64,000 nucleotides of DNA from an uncultured Acetatifactor sp. (GCA_944384205.1 CALWSL010000002.1:62001-126000); one strand, 5' to 3'. Positions 1 through 8,340 are shown, numbered from the stretch's first letter. The notes: generated by a model from the sequence alone, not told the origin. A program made the numbers and translations.

Positions 1-728
1 AACCAGAAACCGGACACTCTTCCATCAGGTTTGTCAGCCAGTAGCTTGATGGCTGCACAGAGAAATTATGCAGCAATAAATCAAGAGCATTGAAAAGTAA
101 GGATGAAATTCCCCCTGCAACACATACCACTACCACAATTCCAACTGCCAGGCTTCTGCTGATTTCGGAAATTACAGCAATAATGCTATTGATAGCAACA
201 ACAAGCGCCGATATCAGCAGCACATAAATAACATAATCCTTCAACACAGCTCCCTCTAAGCAAGCTTTTCCGATAAAAATACATCCCAAAGCATAGTTCA
301 GAATTGCACTGAGCAGAACCATGATTTCTGTTGTCAGCATACATACCATATGCTTTGCCGCAAATATCTTTCCACGGGAATATCCCTTTCCCGCCAGATT
401 TTTCATCGCACCATTCCCATACTCACCAACTACAAAAATAATGTTAAAAATGCCGGAAATCAGTACAACAAAAACAACCATTATGTTTTGGAGGATTTCT
501 CCAACCGTAACACTCTCAAAAACCGACTGACCGCTAAGCGGCTCCTGTCCGTCTACTGTCACGAACACTCCTGCCGTACCATTTTCCACATTTCCTTTCT
601 GGACTTCATCTACCAGAAACAGCATTCCATATAATAAACAAACCGAAGCAACAATACAAATACAGCATACTAAAAAGCTTCTGCTTTTCCCTAATTTATA
701 CCATTCACCATTTAATAAATTTATCATC
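1..728 (-). CDS. ABC-2 type transporter permease (partial, runs off left edge)
   Basis: Reading the minus strand from the ATG at 728-726 gives an open frame to base 1 with no stop, about 242 residues, so the C-terminus lies outside the window. It starts MINLLNGEWYKLGKS, the usual cytosolic start of ABC-2 permeases of the bacitracin/lantibiotic-export type, followed by a first membrane helix, an extracytoplasmic loop and at least three more hydrophobic segments, including one with the phrase VVGEYGNGAMKN typical of this family. It starts 21 bases after the stop of the ABC ATPase gene, so the two very likely form one exporter. Substrate unknown; BcrB-like self-resistance export is a family-based guess. 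Confidence 0.8.
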
Positions 729-748
729 GCTAACCTCCATTTTGACTG

Positions 749-1651
749 TCATGATTCTCCAAGTAAATCCATAAAATAAGCTTCCAGATCTTGTCCTGCG
801 AGATAGCTCTCTCTCACTTCCACCCCGCCTGTTATCAATTCCCTGTTCACTCTTGCGCTCTCATCCAGATGCCCGAAAACTCTGAGCATTCCGGACTCCG
901 GTACATCATATTCGGTAATATGCAGCTTTTCCTCCAGTATCGTAACTGCAAGCTCGGCGTTATCTACCGCCAGTTTCTGACACCTGCGGCATTTTTCACT
1001 TAATTCCTCCGCCGCAAACTCCTCTATCAAAGCGCCGCCTTTTATAATGCCGTACCGTGTGGCTATTTTGGACAATTCACCCAGAATATGACTGGATATC
1101 AAAATGGTAATGTTTCTTTCTGTATTCAGTTTTAAAAGCAAATCCCTGATTTCCTTAATTCCCGCAGGGTCCAGTCCGTTAATCGGCTCATCCAATATCA
1201 GAAAATCCGGATTTCGGAAAAGCGAAATTGCGATTCCAAGCCGCTGCTTCATACCCATTGAGAAATTTTTTACTTTTTTTCTGCCTGTATCGCCAAGACC
1301 TACAAACGCAAGCATATCCTTCACTGCATTTTTGTCCGTAATCCCGAAGCTTCTTCTGATAACCTCCAGATTCTCCTCTGCCGTCATATTCGGATAAATA
1401 CCGGGATTCTCAATCAGTGTGCCGATTCGTTTTCGCTGTTTCTCCAAATCCCTCTTTCCAAACAGCTCGATTTCTCCCCTGGTAGGGGCAGCCAGTCCCG
1501 CCACCATACGCATAAAGGTGGTCTTTCCCGCACCGTTCTTACCGATAAAACCGTAAATATCTCCTCTCTTTACATGTATGCTAACCGAATCCACAGCATT
1601 TGTTTTTCCATAAGTCTTCGTCAGATTGTTCGTTTTCAGTATATAATCCAT
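749..1651 (-). CDS. ABC transporter ATP-binding protein (BcrA-like)
   Basis: Cytosolic ATPase subunit of the exporter whose permease follows immediately. All ABC motifs are visible: Walker A GKNGAGKTT, the signature NFSMGMKQR, and Walker B FLILDEPINGLDPAG, with a BcrA/CcmA-type C-terminal extension. I place the start at the ATG at 1651 (MDYILKTNNLTKTYG) because the family begins there and GGAAAGGAAGAG lies just upstream. An ATG at 1684 with its own weaker A/G-rich site would add 11 residues. The gene follows the response regulator by about 150 bases, an arrangement typical of antimicrobial-peptide-responsive ABC modules, but no sensor kinase gene is visible between them. Confidence 0.9.
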   Translation of the reverse strand: MDYILKTNNLTKTYGKTNAVDSVSIHVKRGDIYGFIGKNGAGKTTFMRMVAGLAAPTRGEIELFGKRDLEKQRKRIGTLIENPGIYPNMTAEENLEVIRRSFGITDKNAVKDMLAFVGLGDTGRKKVKNFSMGMKQRLGIAISLFRNPDFLILDEPINGLDPAGIKEIRDLLLKLNTERNITILISSHILGELSKIATRYGIIKGGALIEEFAAEELSEKCRRCQKLAVDNAELAVTILEEKLHITEYDVPESGMLRVFGHLDESARVNRELITGGVEVRESYLAGQDLEAYFMDLLGES

Positions 1652-1797
1652 ACTCTTCCTTTCCGTAATACCGGACTTTTCCATCCGTTTTCCTTTTTTC
1701 CTATTGGTGTTTTACCCCTGTTGTTTATCACCTTGTATTTATCTTACCAACGGAAAATTTAGAAACTTTAGGAAAAGTATAAAGAAATCATAAAGTT

Positions 1798-2589
1798 TTA
1801 ACTCATTTTAAATCCGATTCCCCAAACGGTTTGAATATAGGTTTCCTGTGCATTTATCTTAGTAAGCTTCTGTCTTATATTGCTGATATGTACATTGACG
1901 GCATTCTCTTCCCCTAAAAATTCTTCATTCCACACCGACTCATAAATATTACTCTTTGTAAATACCTTCGTGGGGTTTTCCATTAAAAGCTCCAGTATCA
2001 GATATTCTCTTTTGGTCAGCGAAAGTTCTTTTCCGCCTACTGTTACCGTAAAATCCTCCGGGCGCATGACGATATCCTTATATTGAAGTACCCTGCTTTC
2101 CAAGGCACTACCCTTGAAGCTGCCACCCTCTGAATTATTGCTCTTGGAACTGCCGCTCTTTGAATTACCGTTCTTTAAACTACCGTCCTCCGGGTTTTCC
2201 TCCCCCTGTACCCGCCTTTTCCTGTCCAGGCGGCGCAGTACCGCTTCCAGTCTTGCCAAAAGTTCCTGCGTGTCAAAAGGTTTCACAATATAATCATCTG
2301 CACCTGCTTTCAGCAGTGCAATCCTTACTTTTACATCATCCTTTGCCGAGGACACAATCACCGCCGTGTCAGAACTTTTCTCCTTTATATGCCGCAAAAG
2401 CTCCTCTCCATCCATACCCGGCAGCATCAAATCCAGTATGACGCCATCCGGCACTCTTTTCTCCAGATATAGCAGTGCCTCTGTTCCCGAAAATGCCGAA
2501 GCGGTCTCATATTCCTGATTCTCAAGCAGCTCCTTCAGCATACGATTTATGTCATTGTCATCTTCTACAATTAAAATATATGGTTTCAT
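1798..2589 (-). CDS. OmpR/PhoB-family response regulator, apparently orphan
   Basis: About 263 residues: an N-terminal receiver domain (acidic pocket IVEDD, phospho-acceptor Asp53 in VILDLMLPGMDG, and Lys in IVKPFD) and a C-terminal winged helix (RPEDFTVTVGGKELSLTKRE through VNVHISNIRQKL). The two are joined by an unusual ~36-residue linker rich in Ser, Asn, Gly and Lys. The start at 2589 is chosen because AAGGAG lies 9 bases upstream; the ATG at 2622 has no ribosome-binding site. No histidine kinase gene lies on either side within the window. It probably controls the downstream ABC exporter genes (inference from position). Confidence 0.9.
   Translation of the reverse strand: MKPYILIVEDDNDINRMLKELLENQEYETASAFSGTEALLYLEKRVPDGVILDLMLPGMDGEELLRHIKEKSSDTAVIVSSAKDDVKVRIALLKAGADDYIVKPFDTQELLARLEAVLRRLDRKRRVQGEENPEDGSLKNGNSKSGSSKSNNSEGGSFKGSALESRVLQYKDIVMRPEDFTVTVGGKELSLTKREYLILELLMENPTKVFTKSNIYESVWNEEFLGEENAVNVHISNIRQKLTKINAQETYIQTVWGIGFKMS
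2095..2202 (-). repeat. Low-complexity Ser/Asn/Gly/Lys linker coding region in the response regulator
   Basis: The codons here encode imperfect repeats of the form GSLK-NGNSK-SGSSK-SNNSEGGSFK-GSAL between the receiver and DNA-binding domains. At DNA level the repeated element resembles GGCAGTTCCAAGAGC with variants. OmpR-type linkers are normally short and not repetitive. Confidence 0.7.
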
Positions 2590-2908
2590 AGCCTGCAACT
2601 CCTTCTTATTATTTCTGTTCATTCATTTTACAATGAAATTGCCCTGAACAGGATATCCAACACCATTATTGAAAACTGTTCCACTTCCAAAATAATCTCT
2701 GCCATTTCTCTCATTTTTTCCGTAAATTTCTTTACATGACAAGTCCGTTGCTTTCCCACTTCTGAGAACGCTATTCTGTAATCGCCCTCGCCATGCACAA
2801 CCGCATTTTTAATTAAAAATACATGCCTCTTTATAAACAAACACAAGCATAAAAAAGCAGACTGATTCTTAATTTTAAAAACCAATCTGCAATATTAATC
2901 ACATACAT
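2590..2908. other. Intergenic gap without a supported gene
   Basis: This 319-base gap separates the PASTA-protein gene from the response regulator. It contains the PASTA gene's terminator (2851-2890). An 85-codon minus-strand frame (2628-2885) is open here, but its start codon lies inside the terminator hairpin and it has no ribosome-binding site, so I do not call it. The promoter of the response regulator probably lies in this gap, but I could not identify convincing boxes. Confidence 0.6.
2851..2890 (-). terminator. Rho-independent terminator of the PASTA-protein gene
   Basis: On the minus strand an 11-base-pair stem (arms 2880-2890 and 2857-2867, two G-U pairs) with a 12-base loop is followed directly by six U residues (2851-2856). 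It begins 19 bases after the stop codon at 2909. Confidence 0.8.
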
Positions 2909-4267
2909 CTAATTATTCAAGTCTCCACCATAGTAACCATCCCAGTAATAATAAGTTCCATCATATGTTATCACCTGCTTCGAGCCATCCGAAAATTCTA
3001 CTGTTGCAGATATAGGTTTCATAGCTGCTGTAGTAGAATTATATATTACAGCTTCCCACAGAATATTATTCTTTACCTCTCCTGGATCAATAGGTCCGGT
3101 ATACTCAAGATTCACTATACTAGTATCTCTAATAGAACACTCAGCTGGATTACCCATTCTATCATAATATTTCATTTGGAAAGTGACATATGCTATTTGC
3201 TTATCCGATATATTTTTAAAACTAATAGCAGTGTCAACTCCTCCTACAAAATTTATATCTGTATTTGTTCTTAGTAAGCTTATTGAAGCTTTAGATATTA
3301 CTACCTCAATATCTCCAACTTCCTCCACGCTCTTAAAAATTCCAGTAACATTTTGAGTAGTTTGCAAAAATTTAGTTTCTCCATTTAAACGGCATTCATC
3401 AACATCCCCATAATCATAAGAGATGCTAATATTAATTCCCATTTCTTCAAATTTTTTTCTTATCGTATCTTCTGTAGTATCAACAAAACTGCCATTATAG
3501 TCTGGCAACTTAATTCCTTCACCAGAACTCACATATAAAGTAACTACATCATTTTCTCCATATTTTTTAGGAGCATACTTATAAACGATGCCTGCTTCTT
3601 CCGAATTAAACATTTCCAAAATATTATAATTAATATTATTCTCTTCAAACACATTAATTGCATCTTCTCTTGTCATCCCCTTCACATCAGGTACCATTTT
3701 ATATATACCTTCACTGACTGTTATCAGCAGCTCTTCTTCTGATGTGATAATCTCTCCTGCATTGCCAGACATTGAAATAACTATATCCTTTTCGATGTCA
3801 TCTGTATATTCATATACAATTTCATGAGGTAATGCTAATTCCAATTCTTTAATATTTTTTCCAATAATCTCCGGAATAATATACTGTTTTCCCAAACTCA
3901 CATGTAATATTACTTCTCTGCCTAAATTAATACTATAGGGTGCAACACTTTGTTCATATACAGTATCTTTCTCATACTCAAAAGAATAATCATATTCCAC
4001 ACTATAACTTACATTCCGTCTATCCAATAAATTTATTGCTTCATCGATACTTTTTCCTACCACACTTATCATGTGATAATTACCATAAAAAATCCCAAAA
4101 CAGATACATATTAAAATAGATAAAACAATACAACTAACTGCTATTATTTTCCGTTTCGGAAAAATAATGTTACTTTTTTTTCTCTGAAGTTTATAACCAC
4201 AATTAATACATACCTTTGCAGTATCCGATATCTCTTTTCCACATTCAGGACAATTTATTAATGCCAT
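2909..4267 (-). CDS. Zinc-ribbon / single-pass membrane / PASTA-repeat protein
   Basis: 452 residues. The N-terminus carries a zinc-ribbon (Cys6, Cys9, Cys20, Cys23), then a basic stretch and one membrane helix (about 41-61). After it come three or four PASTA-like repeats (for example VVGKSIDEAINLLDRRN, IPEIIGKNIKELELALP, VPDVKGMTREDAINVFEENN) and a C-terminal beta-rich domain (about 335-452). PASTA repeats normally bind peptidoglycan fragments on Ser/Thr kinases or PBPs, but no kinase domain is present here, so this looks like a kinase-less wall sensor or adaptor. The gene is monocistronic, with its own terminator and an unusual 5' leader. It is more AT-rich than its neighbours. Function not known to me. 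Confidence 0.8.
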   Translation of the reverse strand: MALINCPECGKEISDTAKVCINCGYKLQRKKSNIIFPKRKIIAVSCIVLSILICICFGIFYGNYHMISVVGKSIDEAINLLDRRNVSYSVEYDYSFEYEKDTVYEQSVAPYSINLGREVILHVSLGKQYIIPEIIGKNIKELELALPHEIVYEYTDDIEKDIVISMSGNAGEIITSEEELLITVSEGIYKMVPDVKGMTREDAINVFEENNINYNILEMFNSEEAGIVYKYAPKKYGENDVVTLYVSSGEGIKLPDYNGSFVDTTEDTIRKKFEEMGINISISYDYGDVDECRLNGETKFLQTTQNVTGIFKSVEEVGDIEVVISKASISLLRTNTDINFVGGVDTAISFKNISDKQIAYVTFQMKYYDRMGNPAECSIRDTSIVNLEYTGPIDPGEVKNNILWEAVIYNSTTAAMKPISATVEFSDGSKQVITYDGTYYYWDGYYGGDLNN

Positions 4268-4278
4268 TTTTTACTTAT

Positions 4279-4318
4279 AATTCAATCATATTAAAAAGTG
4301 ATTGAATTTTCTCCTTTC
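4279..4318 (-). promoter_or_regulatory. Hairpin between a strong ribosome-binding site and the PASTA start codon
   Basis: A good Shine-Dalgarno (GAAAGGAG, 4311-4318) lies over 40 bases before the ATG at 4267. Between them is a perfect 10-base-pair inverted repeat (AATTCAATCA at 4279-4288, TGATTGAATT at 4299-4308, 10-base loop). No closer ribosome-binding site is visible. Folding of the hairpin would bring the site nearer to the start codon. Confidence 0.55.
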
Positions 4319-4857
4319 TTATTCCGTGTTCTTCTGAATAAAACAATCCGTTTCTATATATTTATTTCTATTTTTCTACAACGTCACTATTCAAAAATGG
4401 TACTATACACTAGCATTTTGCCAACTCCTCAATAAATATATTGAAGTTATATTATGCTTCACAAACACTCAATTTTCCATTATTTTTATATACCTAACAC
4501 TTGTATAAATGGCATATCTGGCAATTATTTTTCTGATATTCATTATATAAATTAATCTTTGAAAAGTAAAGAAAGGTTTTCTATATAGTTATGGAAATTT
4601 GATATTGAAGCGAGAGAATTGATTGAATATAAGCGCCCTCCGCAATAGTATGTGTTCAAAAGCAATATTTGATTGAGTTTAATTTTTATAGGCTTTTTCA
4701 AATTACATACTTTTAGCCATAATCGATAATTTACAACGAACACTATATGGATAATATGTAGCCATACTTTCAATTTCCGCTGTATTACATGAACACATCA
4801 GATATAATATCTGCGTAAAATATCAATAACTTTTCAAATGTAAAACGGATCATATAC
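4319..4857. other. AT-rich intergenic gap, no supported gene
   Basis: This stretch is very AT-rich. The only notable open frame is a 73-codon minus-strand one (4552-4773) without a ribosome-binding site or recognisable motifs, which I do not call. The promoter of the PASTA gene should lie here; a weak TTGTAG...TATAGA pair may be present close to the leader, but I am not confident in it. Confidence 0.5.
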
Positions 4858-4899
4858 AAAAAAGACATCATCACCTATATTTCTATAAGTAACGATGCC
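4858..4899 (-). terminator. Rho-independent terminator of the rpsB-tsf operon
   Basis: On the minus strand a 16-base-pair stem (arms 4884-4899 and 4864-4879, four G-U pairs) closed by a GAAA tetraloop is followed by six U residues (4858-4863). It lies about 170 bases after the tsf stop. Confidence 0.8.
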
Positions 4900-4930
4900 T
4901 TCATTCAAAAAATTCATTTTTTATCCAATT

Positions 4931-4974
4931 TTTATCATAATACATCACAGTGATTTGTGATGTATTATGATAAA
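4931..4974. repeat. Perfect 19-bp inverted repeat downstream of tsf
   Basis: Arms 4931-4949 and 4956-4974 are exactly complementary with a 6-base loop. In the rpsB-tsf transcript this gives a long AU-rich hairpin about 30 bases before the actual terminator. It has no U-tract of its own. It could stabilise the 3' end, be a second terminator, or be a remnant of a small mobile repeat. Confidence 0.75.
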
Positions 4975-5072
4975 TTACATTATCTTGCTTTGTTTAAAAT
5001 TGCTTACAAGGATTGAAAAGCTTTATTTCTGACTTTGTTTGTTCTAAGAGATATTTCTTAGTTCCGGAAACT

Positions 5073-6014
5073 TTAGTTCCCTGCCATCTGAGCCGCAACC
5101 TCAGCCGCAAAGTCCTCGTTCTTCTTCTCAAGACCTTCACCAGTCTCAAAACGAACAAATTTCTTAATAGAAAGGTTTGCGCCATTCTCCTTAGCAACCT
5201 GTGCAACATACTGGGATACAGTCTGCTTGCCGTCTTCTGCCTTAACATAAACCTGCTCTAACAGACAAACCTCTTTCAGCTCCTTATTCAGACGTCCGGT
5301 GATAGCGCCCTCGATAACCTTTTCAGGCTTACCAGCCATCTTAGGATCCTGTGCAATCTGTGCCGCAATGATTTCTTTCTCATGCGCCTTATATTCTTCA
5401 GATACATCGCTGGTAGCAACATACTTGGGATTTAAAGCTGCAACCTGCATTGCAATGTTGGTCAGAGCTTCTTTAATGTTGTCATTTACAACATCGGTGT
5501 CAGCCTCAACGATAACGCCGATTCTGCCGCCGCCGTGTACATAAGATACGACGCAGCCATTCTCAGCTACAATCTTCTCGAATCTTCTGATACTCAGTTT
5601 CTCACCGATTACAGCGATTTTGTCAACCAATGCTTCTTTTACGGTCTTAGAAGCATCCTCATTCCATGCTTCTTCCATAAAAGCATCCATATCTGCTGCT
5701 GTAGAATTTACTGCCTGCTTGGCAACTGCTTCTACAAACTGCTGGAACTGTTCATTCTTTGCTACGAAGTCAGTCTCGGAGTTTACCTCTACAACTGCTG
5801 CGGTATTGTCGCCGACAGCAGCAATACGGCAGATACCTTCTGCTGCAATTCTGCCTTCCTTTTTAACTGCTTTCGCCTGTCCGTTCTTTCTCAGAACCTC
5901 GACAGCCTCTTCCATATTTCCATTGGTTTCATTCAGCGCTTTTTTACAATCCATCATACCTGCGCCGGTCATCTCGCGCAGTTCTTTTACCATTGCTGCT
6001 GTAATTTCTGCCAT
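5073..6014 (-). CDS. tsf: Translation elongation factor Ts
   Basis: 313 residues, the usual length. It acts in the cytosol as the nucleotide-exchange factor that regenerates EF-Tu-GTP. The N-terminal UBA-like domain (MAEITAAMVKELREMTGAGM, then MDCKKAL) and the signature SETDFVAKN are visible, followed by the two core subdomains. It starts two bases after the rpsB stop codon, giving the usual rpsB-tsf pair. Unlike many Firmicutes, pyrH and frr do not follow; a terminator does. Confidence 0.98.
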   Translation of the reverse strand: MAEITAAMVKELREMTGAGMMDCKKALNETNGNMEEAVEVLRKNGQAKAVKKEGRIAAEGICRIAAVGDNTAAVVEVNSETDFVAKNEQFQQFVEAVAKQAVNSTAADMDAFMEEAWNEDASKTVKEALVDKIAVIGEKLSIRRFEKIVAENGCVVSYVHGGGRIGVIVEADTDVVNDNIKEALTNIAMQVAALNPKYVATSDVSEEYKAHEKEIIAAQIAQDPKMAGKPEKVIEGAITGRLNKELKEVCLLEQVYVKAEDGKQTVSQYVAQVAKENGANLSIKKFVRFETGEGLEKKNEDFAAEVAAQMAGN

Positions 6015-6016
6015 GA

Positions 6017-6772
6017 TTATGCCTCCTCTGCCACTTCTTCGATGTCTTCTGCTTCAGAAACAGCTACATCCTCTTCGGTGTAAACTGCCTCACCCTGATT
6101 TGCCTCGATAACAGCATCTGCCATTTTAGCAACAATCAATTTCACTGCTCTGATAGCATCATCATTACCGGGAATGATATAATCCAATTCTTCCGGATCG
6201 CAGTTTGTATCGCCGATACCGATTAACGTAATTCCAAGAGAATGTGCTTCCTGTACGCAAATTTTCTCCTTCTTAGGGTCTACTACAAAGATAGCATCGG
6301 GAATTCTGGTCATGTTCTTGATGCCGCCCAGATTCTTCTCAAGCTTCTCCCACTCTTTCTTTAACGCAATAACTTCCTTCTTCGGCAATACATCAAAGGT
6401 ACCGTCCTCAGACATTGCCTCGATTGCATGAAGTCTCTCAATACGGGACTGAATCGTCTTGAAGTTGGTAAGCATACCGCCTAACCATCTCTCGTTTACA
6501 TAGTACATACCGCAGCGCTCTGCCTCAGTCTTTACCGCATCCTGAGCCTGCTTCTTGGTACCGACAAAAAGAATCGTACCGCCCTGTGCTGCGATTTCAG
6601 AGATTGCTCTGTATGCCTCATCAACCTTAACTACAGATTTCTGCAGGTCGATGATGTGGATACCGTTTCTCTCGGTGAAGATATAAGGAGCCATTTTAGG
6701 GTTCCATCTTCTGGTCTGATGTCCGAAATGAACACCTGCTTCAAGTAACTGTTTCATTGAAATAACGCTCAT
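6017..6772 (-). CDS. rpsB: 30S ribosomal protein S2
   Basis: 251 residues matching S2 throughout: [20 protein letters not shown] at the start, the motif [24 protein letters not shown], and the acidic tail typical of Clostridia. It is a structural protein of the small subunit and binds with S1. It is preceded by GGAGG and a ~150-base structured leader, and its promoter overlaps the terminator of the flagellar operon. Confidence 0.98.
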   Translation of the reverse strand: MSVISMKQLLEAGVHFGHQTRRWNPKMAPYIFTERNGIHIIDLQKSVVKVDEAYRAISEIAAQGGTILFVGTKKQAQDAVKTEAERCGMYYVNERWLGGMLTNFKTIQSRIERLHAIEAMSEDGTFDVLPKKEVIALKKEWEKLEKNLGGIKNMTRIPDAIFVVDPKKEKICVQEAHSLGITLIGIGDTNCDPEELDYIIPGNDDAIRAVKLIVAKMADAVIEANQGEAVYTEEDVAVSEAEDIEEVAEEA

Positions 6773-6923
6773 GTTTTTACCTCCATTTGGTTAGAATCTT
6801 CCGCAATTTCTTTCAGGAATGCTTTCCCCTGTTGGAATCCGCGTCATGAACCCAACAACTCTGTCGTCTATCCTGCCGGAGCATGACACCAACGACAAAT
6901 CGAAATGCGTGTTTTTTCACAAC
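6773..6923 (-). promoter_or_regulatory. Structured rpsB 5' leader, candidate S2 autoregulatory element
   Basis: From the predicted transcription start near 6923 to the start codon the leader is about 150 nt. Nested long-range pairing is visible: GUUGG (6889-6893) with CCAAC (6831-6835), and inside it GUCAUG (6882-6887) with CAUGAC (6843-6848). Ribosomal-protein operons commonly have autoregulatory leaders. I infer that role; I did not match a named RNA family. Confidence 0.4.
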
Positions 6924-6929
6924 TCGCAT

Positions 6930-6958
6930 ATTATAACATAAAAAACCCCTTGTTGCAA
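6930..6958 (-). promoter_or_regulatory. Promoter of rpsB-tsf
   Basis: Minus-strand -35 TTGCAA (6953-6958), 17-base spacer, -10 TATAAT (6930-6935). The -35 box lies within the loop and 3' arm of the preceding terminator hairpin. Confidence 0.7.
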
Positions 6959-6966
6959 GGGGTTTT
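6938..6966 (-). terminator. Rho-independent terminator of the fla/che operon
   Basis: Perfect 11-base-pair stem (arms 6956-6966 and 6942-6952) with a three-base loop, followed by U-rich sequence. The stop codon of the last gene (6965-6967) overlaps the outer stem. It marks the end of the ~35-kb flagellar operon. Confidence 0.85.
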
Positions 6967-7651
6967 AACGATTTCCTGTAATAATTTTTGCAATTTCTTC
7001 CTCACTCGTCCCTAGGGCAACCGCATAATTACCTGTATGAATTCTTTTGGAATATCCGTTTGCACACAAATAGTTATCAAATACTGCCGCATCTTCAACC
7101 AGACCAAGCTCTGCCAGAATCCGGCTGACACTGTTAGAGCTTTCGCCGTATACAATCTCGAAATAAGCAATTCCGTTTTCTACTCTGCTCTCACTTCTTG
7201 TAGCGTTCTCCTCCGGCTGCTCCTCTGAAGGTTCCGTTTCTGATACCGAATCCGTATCCTGAGAAACTGTCCCTTTCGTATCCGCCTCCTGCATCTCTGT
7301 TTCTTCTGCGTCTGTCTCTTCTGTCTCTGTGGTTTCTGTTTCGCCTGTTTGTGCCTCGTCTGCATCTGTCCCCCGTATGTCTGCTGACCCCTCCGAAACC
7401 TCAGATGTTTCCCATCCCGTCATATCTTCATCATTCTCTGATGTTTCCTGTGCCGTATCCTCCGCAGTATTCCGCAAATCTGACAAAACAAGGGAACTGC
7501 TGTCCACCATTCCCAGTTCTGCCGCCCGCTCTCTAATCTGCGCGTCCGTCATTGCGTTCTCGTCTTTACCGACTGTCCCCATGATAAAAGCGGTCACCAG
7601 TACTCCGATGCCCAATCCCCGTAAATAATATCGCAACTTTATGTTTTTCAT
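6965..7651 (-). CDS. Membrane-anchored protein with an MltG/YceG LysM-like C-terminal domain, no catalytic domain
   Basis: 228 residues. One N-terminal membrane helix (about 10-28) is followed by a 95-residue linker very rich in Glu, Thr, Asp and Ser (61-155). The compact C-terminal domain (about 160-228) includes NSVSRILAELGLVEDAAVF, GNYAVALGTSEEEIAKII. This pattern (I...L...G.V....F...L...G....G.Y.L..G.S..EI...L) is that of the LysM-like subdomain of endolytic transglycosylase MltG, but the catalytic region is missing. It is the last gene of the fla/che operon, 20 bases after the SwrB-like gene. It may help position wall-related steps near the flagellum (inference). Confidence 0.6.
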   Translation of the reverse strand: MKNIKLRYYLRGLGIGVLVTAFIMGTVGKDENAMTDAQIRERAAELGMVDSSSLVLSDLRNTAEDTAQETSENDEDMTGWETSEVSEGSADIRGTDADEAQTGETETTETEETDAEETEMQEADTKGTVSQDTDSVSETEPSEEQPEENATRSESRVENGIAYFEIVYGESSNSVSRILAELGLVEDAAVFDNYLCANGYSKRIHTGNYAVALGTSEEEIAKIITGNR

Positions 7652-7671
7652 ATTCTGTCCTTACAAACTCA

Positions 7672-8340
7672 TTATAATGCAACCGTATCCTTCCGGTACA
7701 GCTCAATCACCAGCCTGACCTCCCCGACGCCGAGACCTAACTCCTGCGCAATCGCCACCTGGGATTTTCCCTGCCTGTACAGCTCCAAAATTGCTTCATT
7801 GGAATTTCCTTCAGGAATTGTTTCATCGCTGACTTCCATGGAAGGAGGTTCCTCAACCATTTCATCTTCTTCCACATGTATCACTTCCGGCGCCAGTTTC
7901 TGGAAGGAGCTTACTACCGCTTCCGCCTCTTTCTTCGTTTCCTCCACTTCCTTTACCGTCTTATTCACCTCAGTGACGGTATTTTTCAGGTTTTTGTGCT
8001 TATCATTCAGCATATCATAAAGGAACATAACCTCTTCATGATTTCTGTGAATCTCATTTAACACCGTATCGGAATATTCATTAACAGCCATAATTTTTTC
8101 GTTGGACAGACGTTCCAGAGAGCGTTCCGTCTTTTCCATGGCGTATCCTATCGTTTCCTCAACCACATCATCGACATGATCTTTGATGCCCTCAAGCTCC
8201 TGGGAAACCAGATCCTCTATCTCTTTTTTCGCTAACTGATTTGTTGCTCCCGAAGCTTCCTCTTTATTAGCAGGAATCACAAAGCTTAAGATAAAAATCA
8301 CAGCTCCGATAATCAGAAGCACGACTGTCAAAATATCCAT
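7672..8340 (-). CDS. SwrB-like / DUF6115-type coiled-coil membrane protein with C-terminal HTH-like motif
   Basis: 222 residues: an N-terminal membrane helix (about 3-22), a long charged helical region likely to form a coiled coil (35-155), an acidic stretch, then a C-terminal helix-turn-helix-like motif YRQGKSQVAIAQELGLGVGE. In Bacillus subtilis swrB, a membrane protein that promotes assembly of the flagellar export apparatus, sits between sigD and rpsB, exactly the position here. The architecture agrees, so I infer a SwrB-like role; the sequence itself is too diverged to be certain. Several Clostridia carry such a DUF6115-type gene at the end of the operon. Confidence 0.6.
   Translation of the reverse strand: MDILTVVLLIIGAVIFILSFVIPANKEEASGATNQLAKKEIEDLVSQELEGIKDHVDDVVEETIGYAMEKTERSLERLSNEKIMAVNEYSDTVLNEIHRNHEEVMFLYDMLNDKHKNLKNTVTEVNKTVKEVEETKKEAEAVVSSFQKLAPEVIHVEEDEMVEEPPSMEVSDETIPEGNSNEAILELYRQGKSQVAIAQELGLGVGEVRLVIELYRKDTVAL

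Noticed and set aside
2628-2885. 85-codon minus-strand open frame
   Set aside because: Its start codon lies within the terminator hairpin of the upstream gene, there is no ribosome-binding site and the peptide has no recognisable motif.
4552-4773. 73-codon minus-strand open frame
   Set aside because: AT-rich, no ribosome-binding site, no family resemblance.
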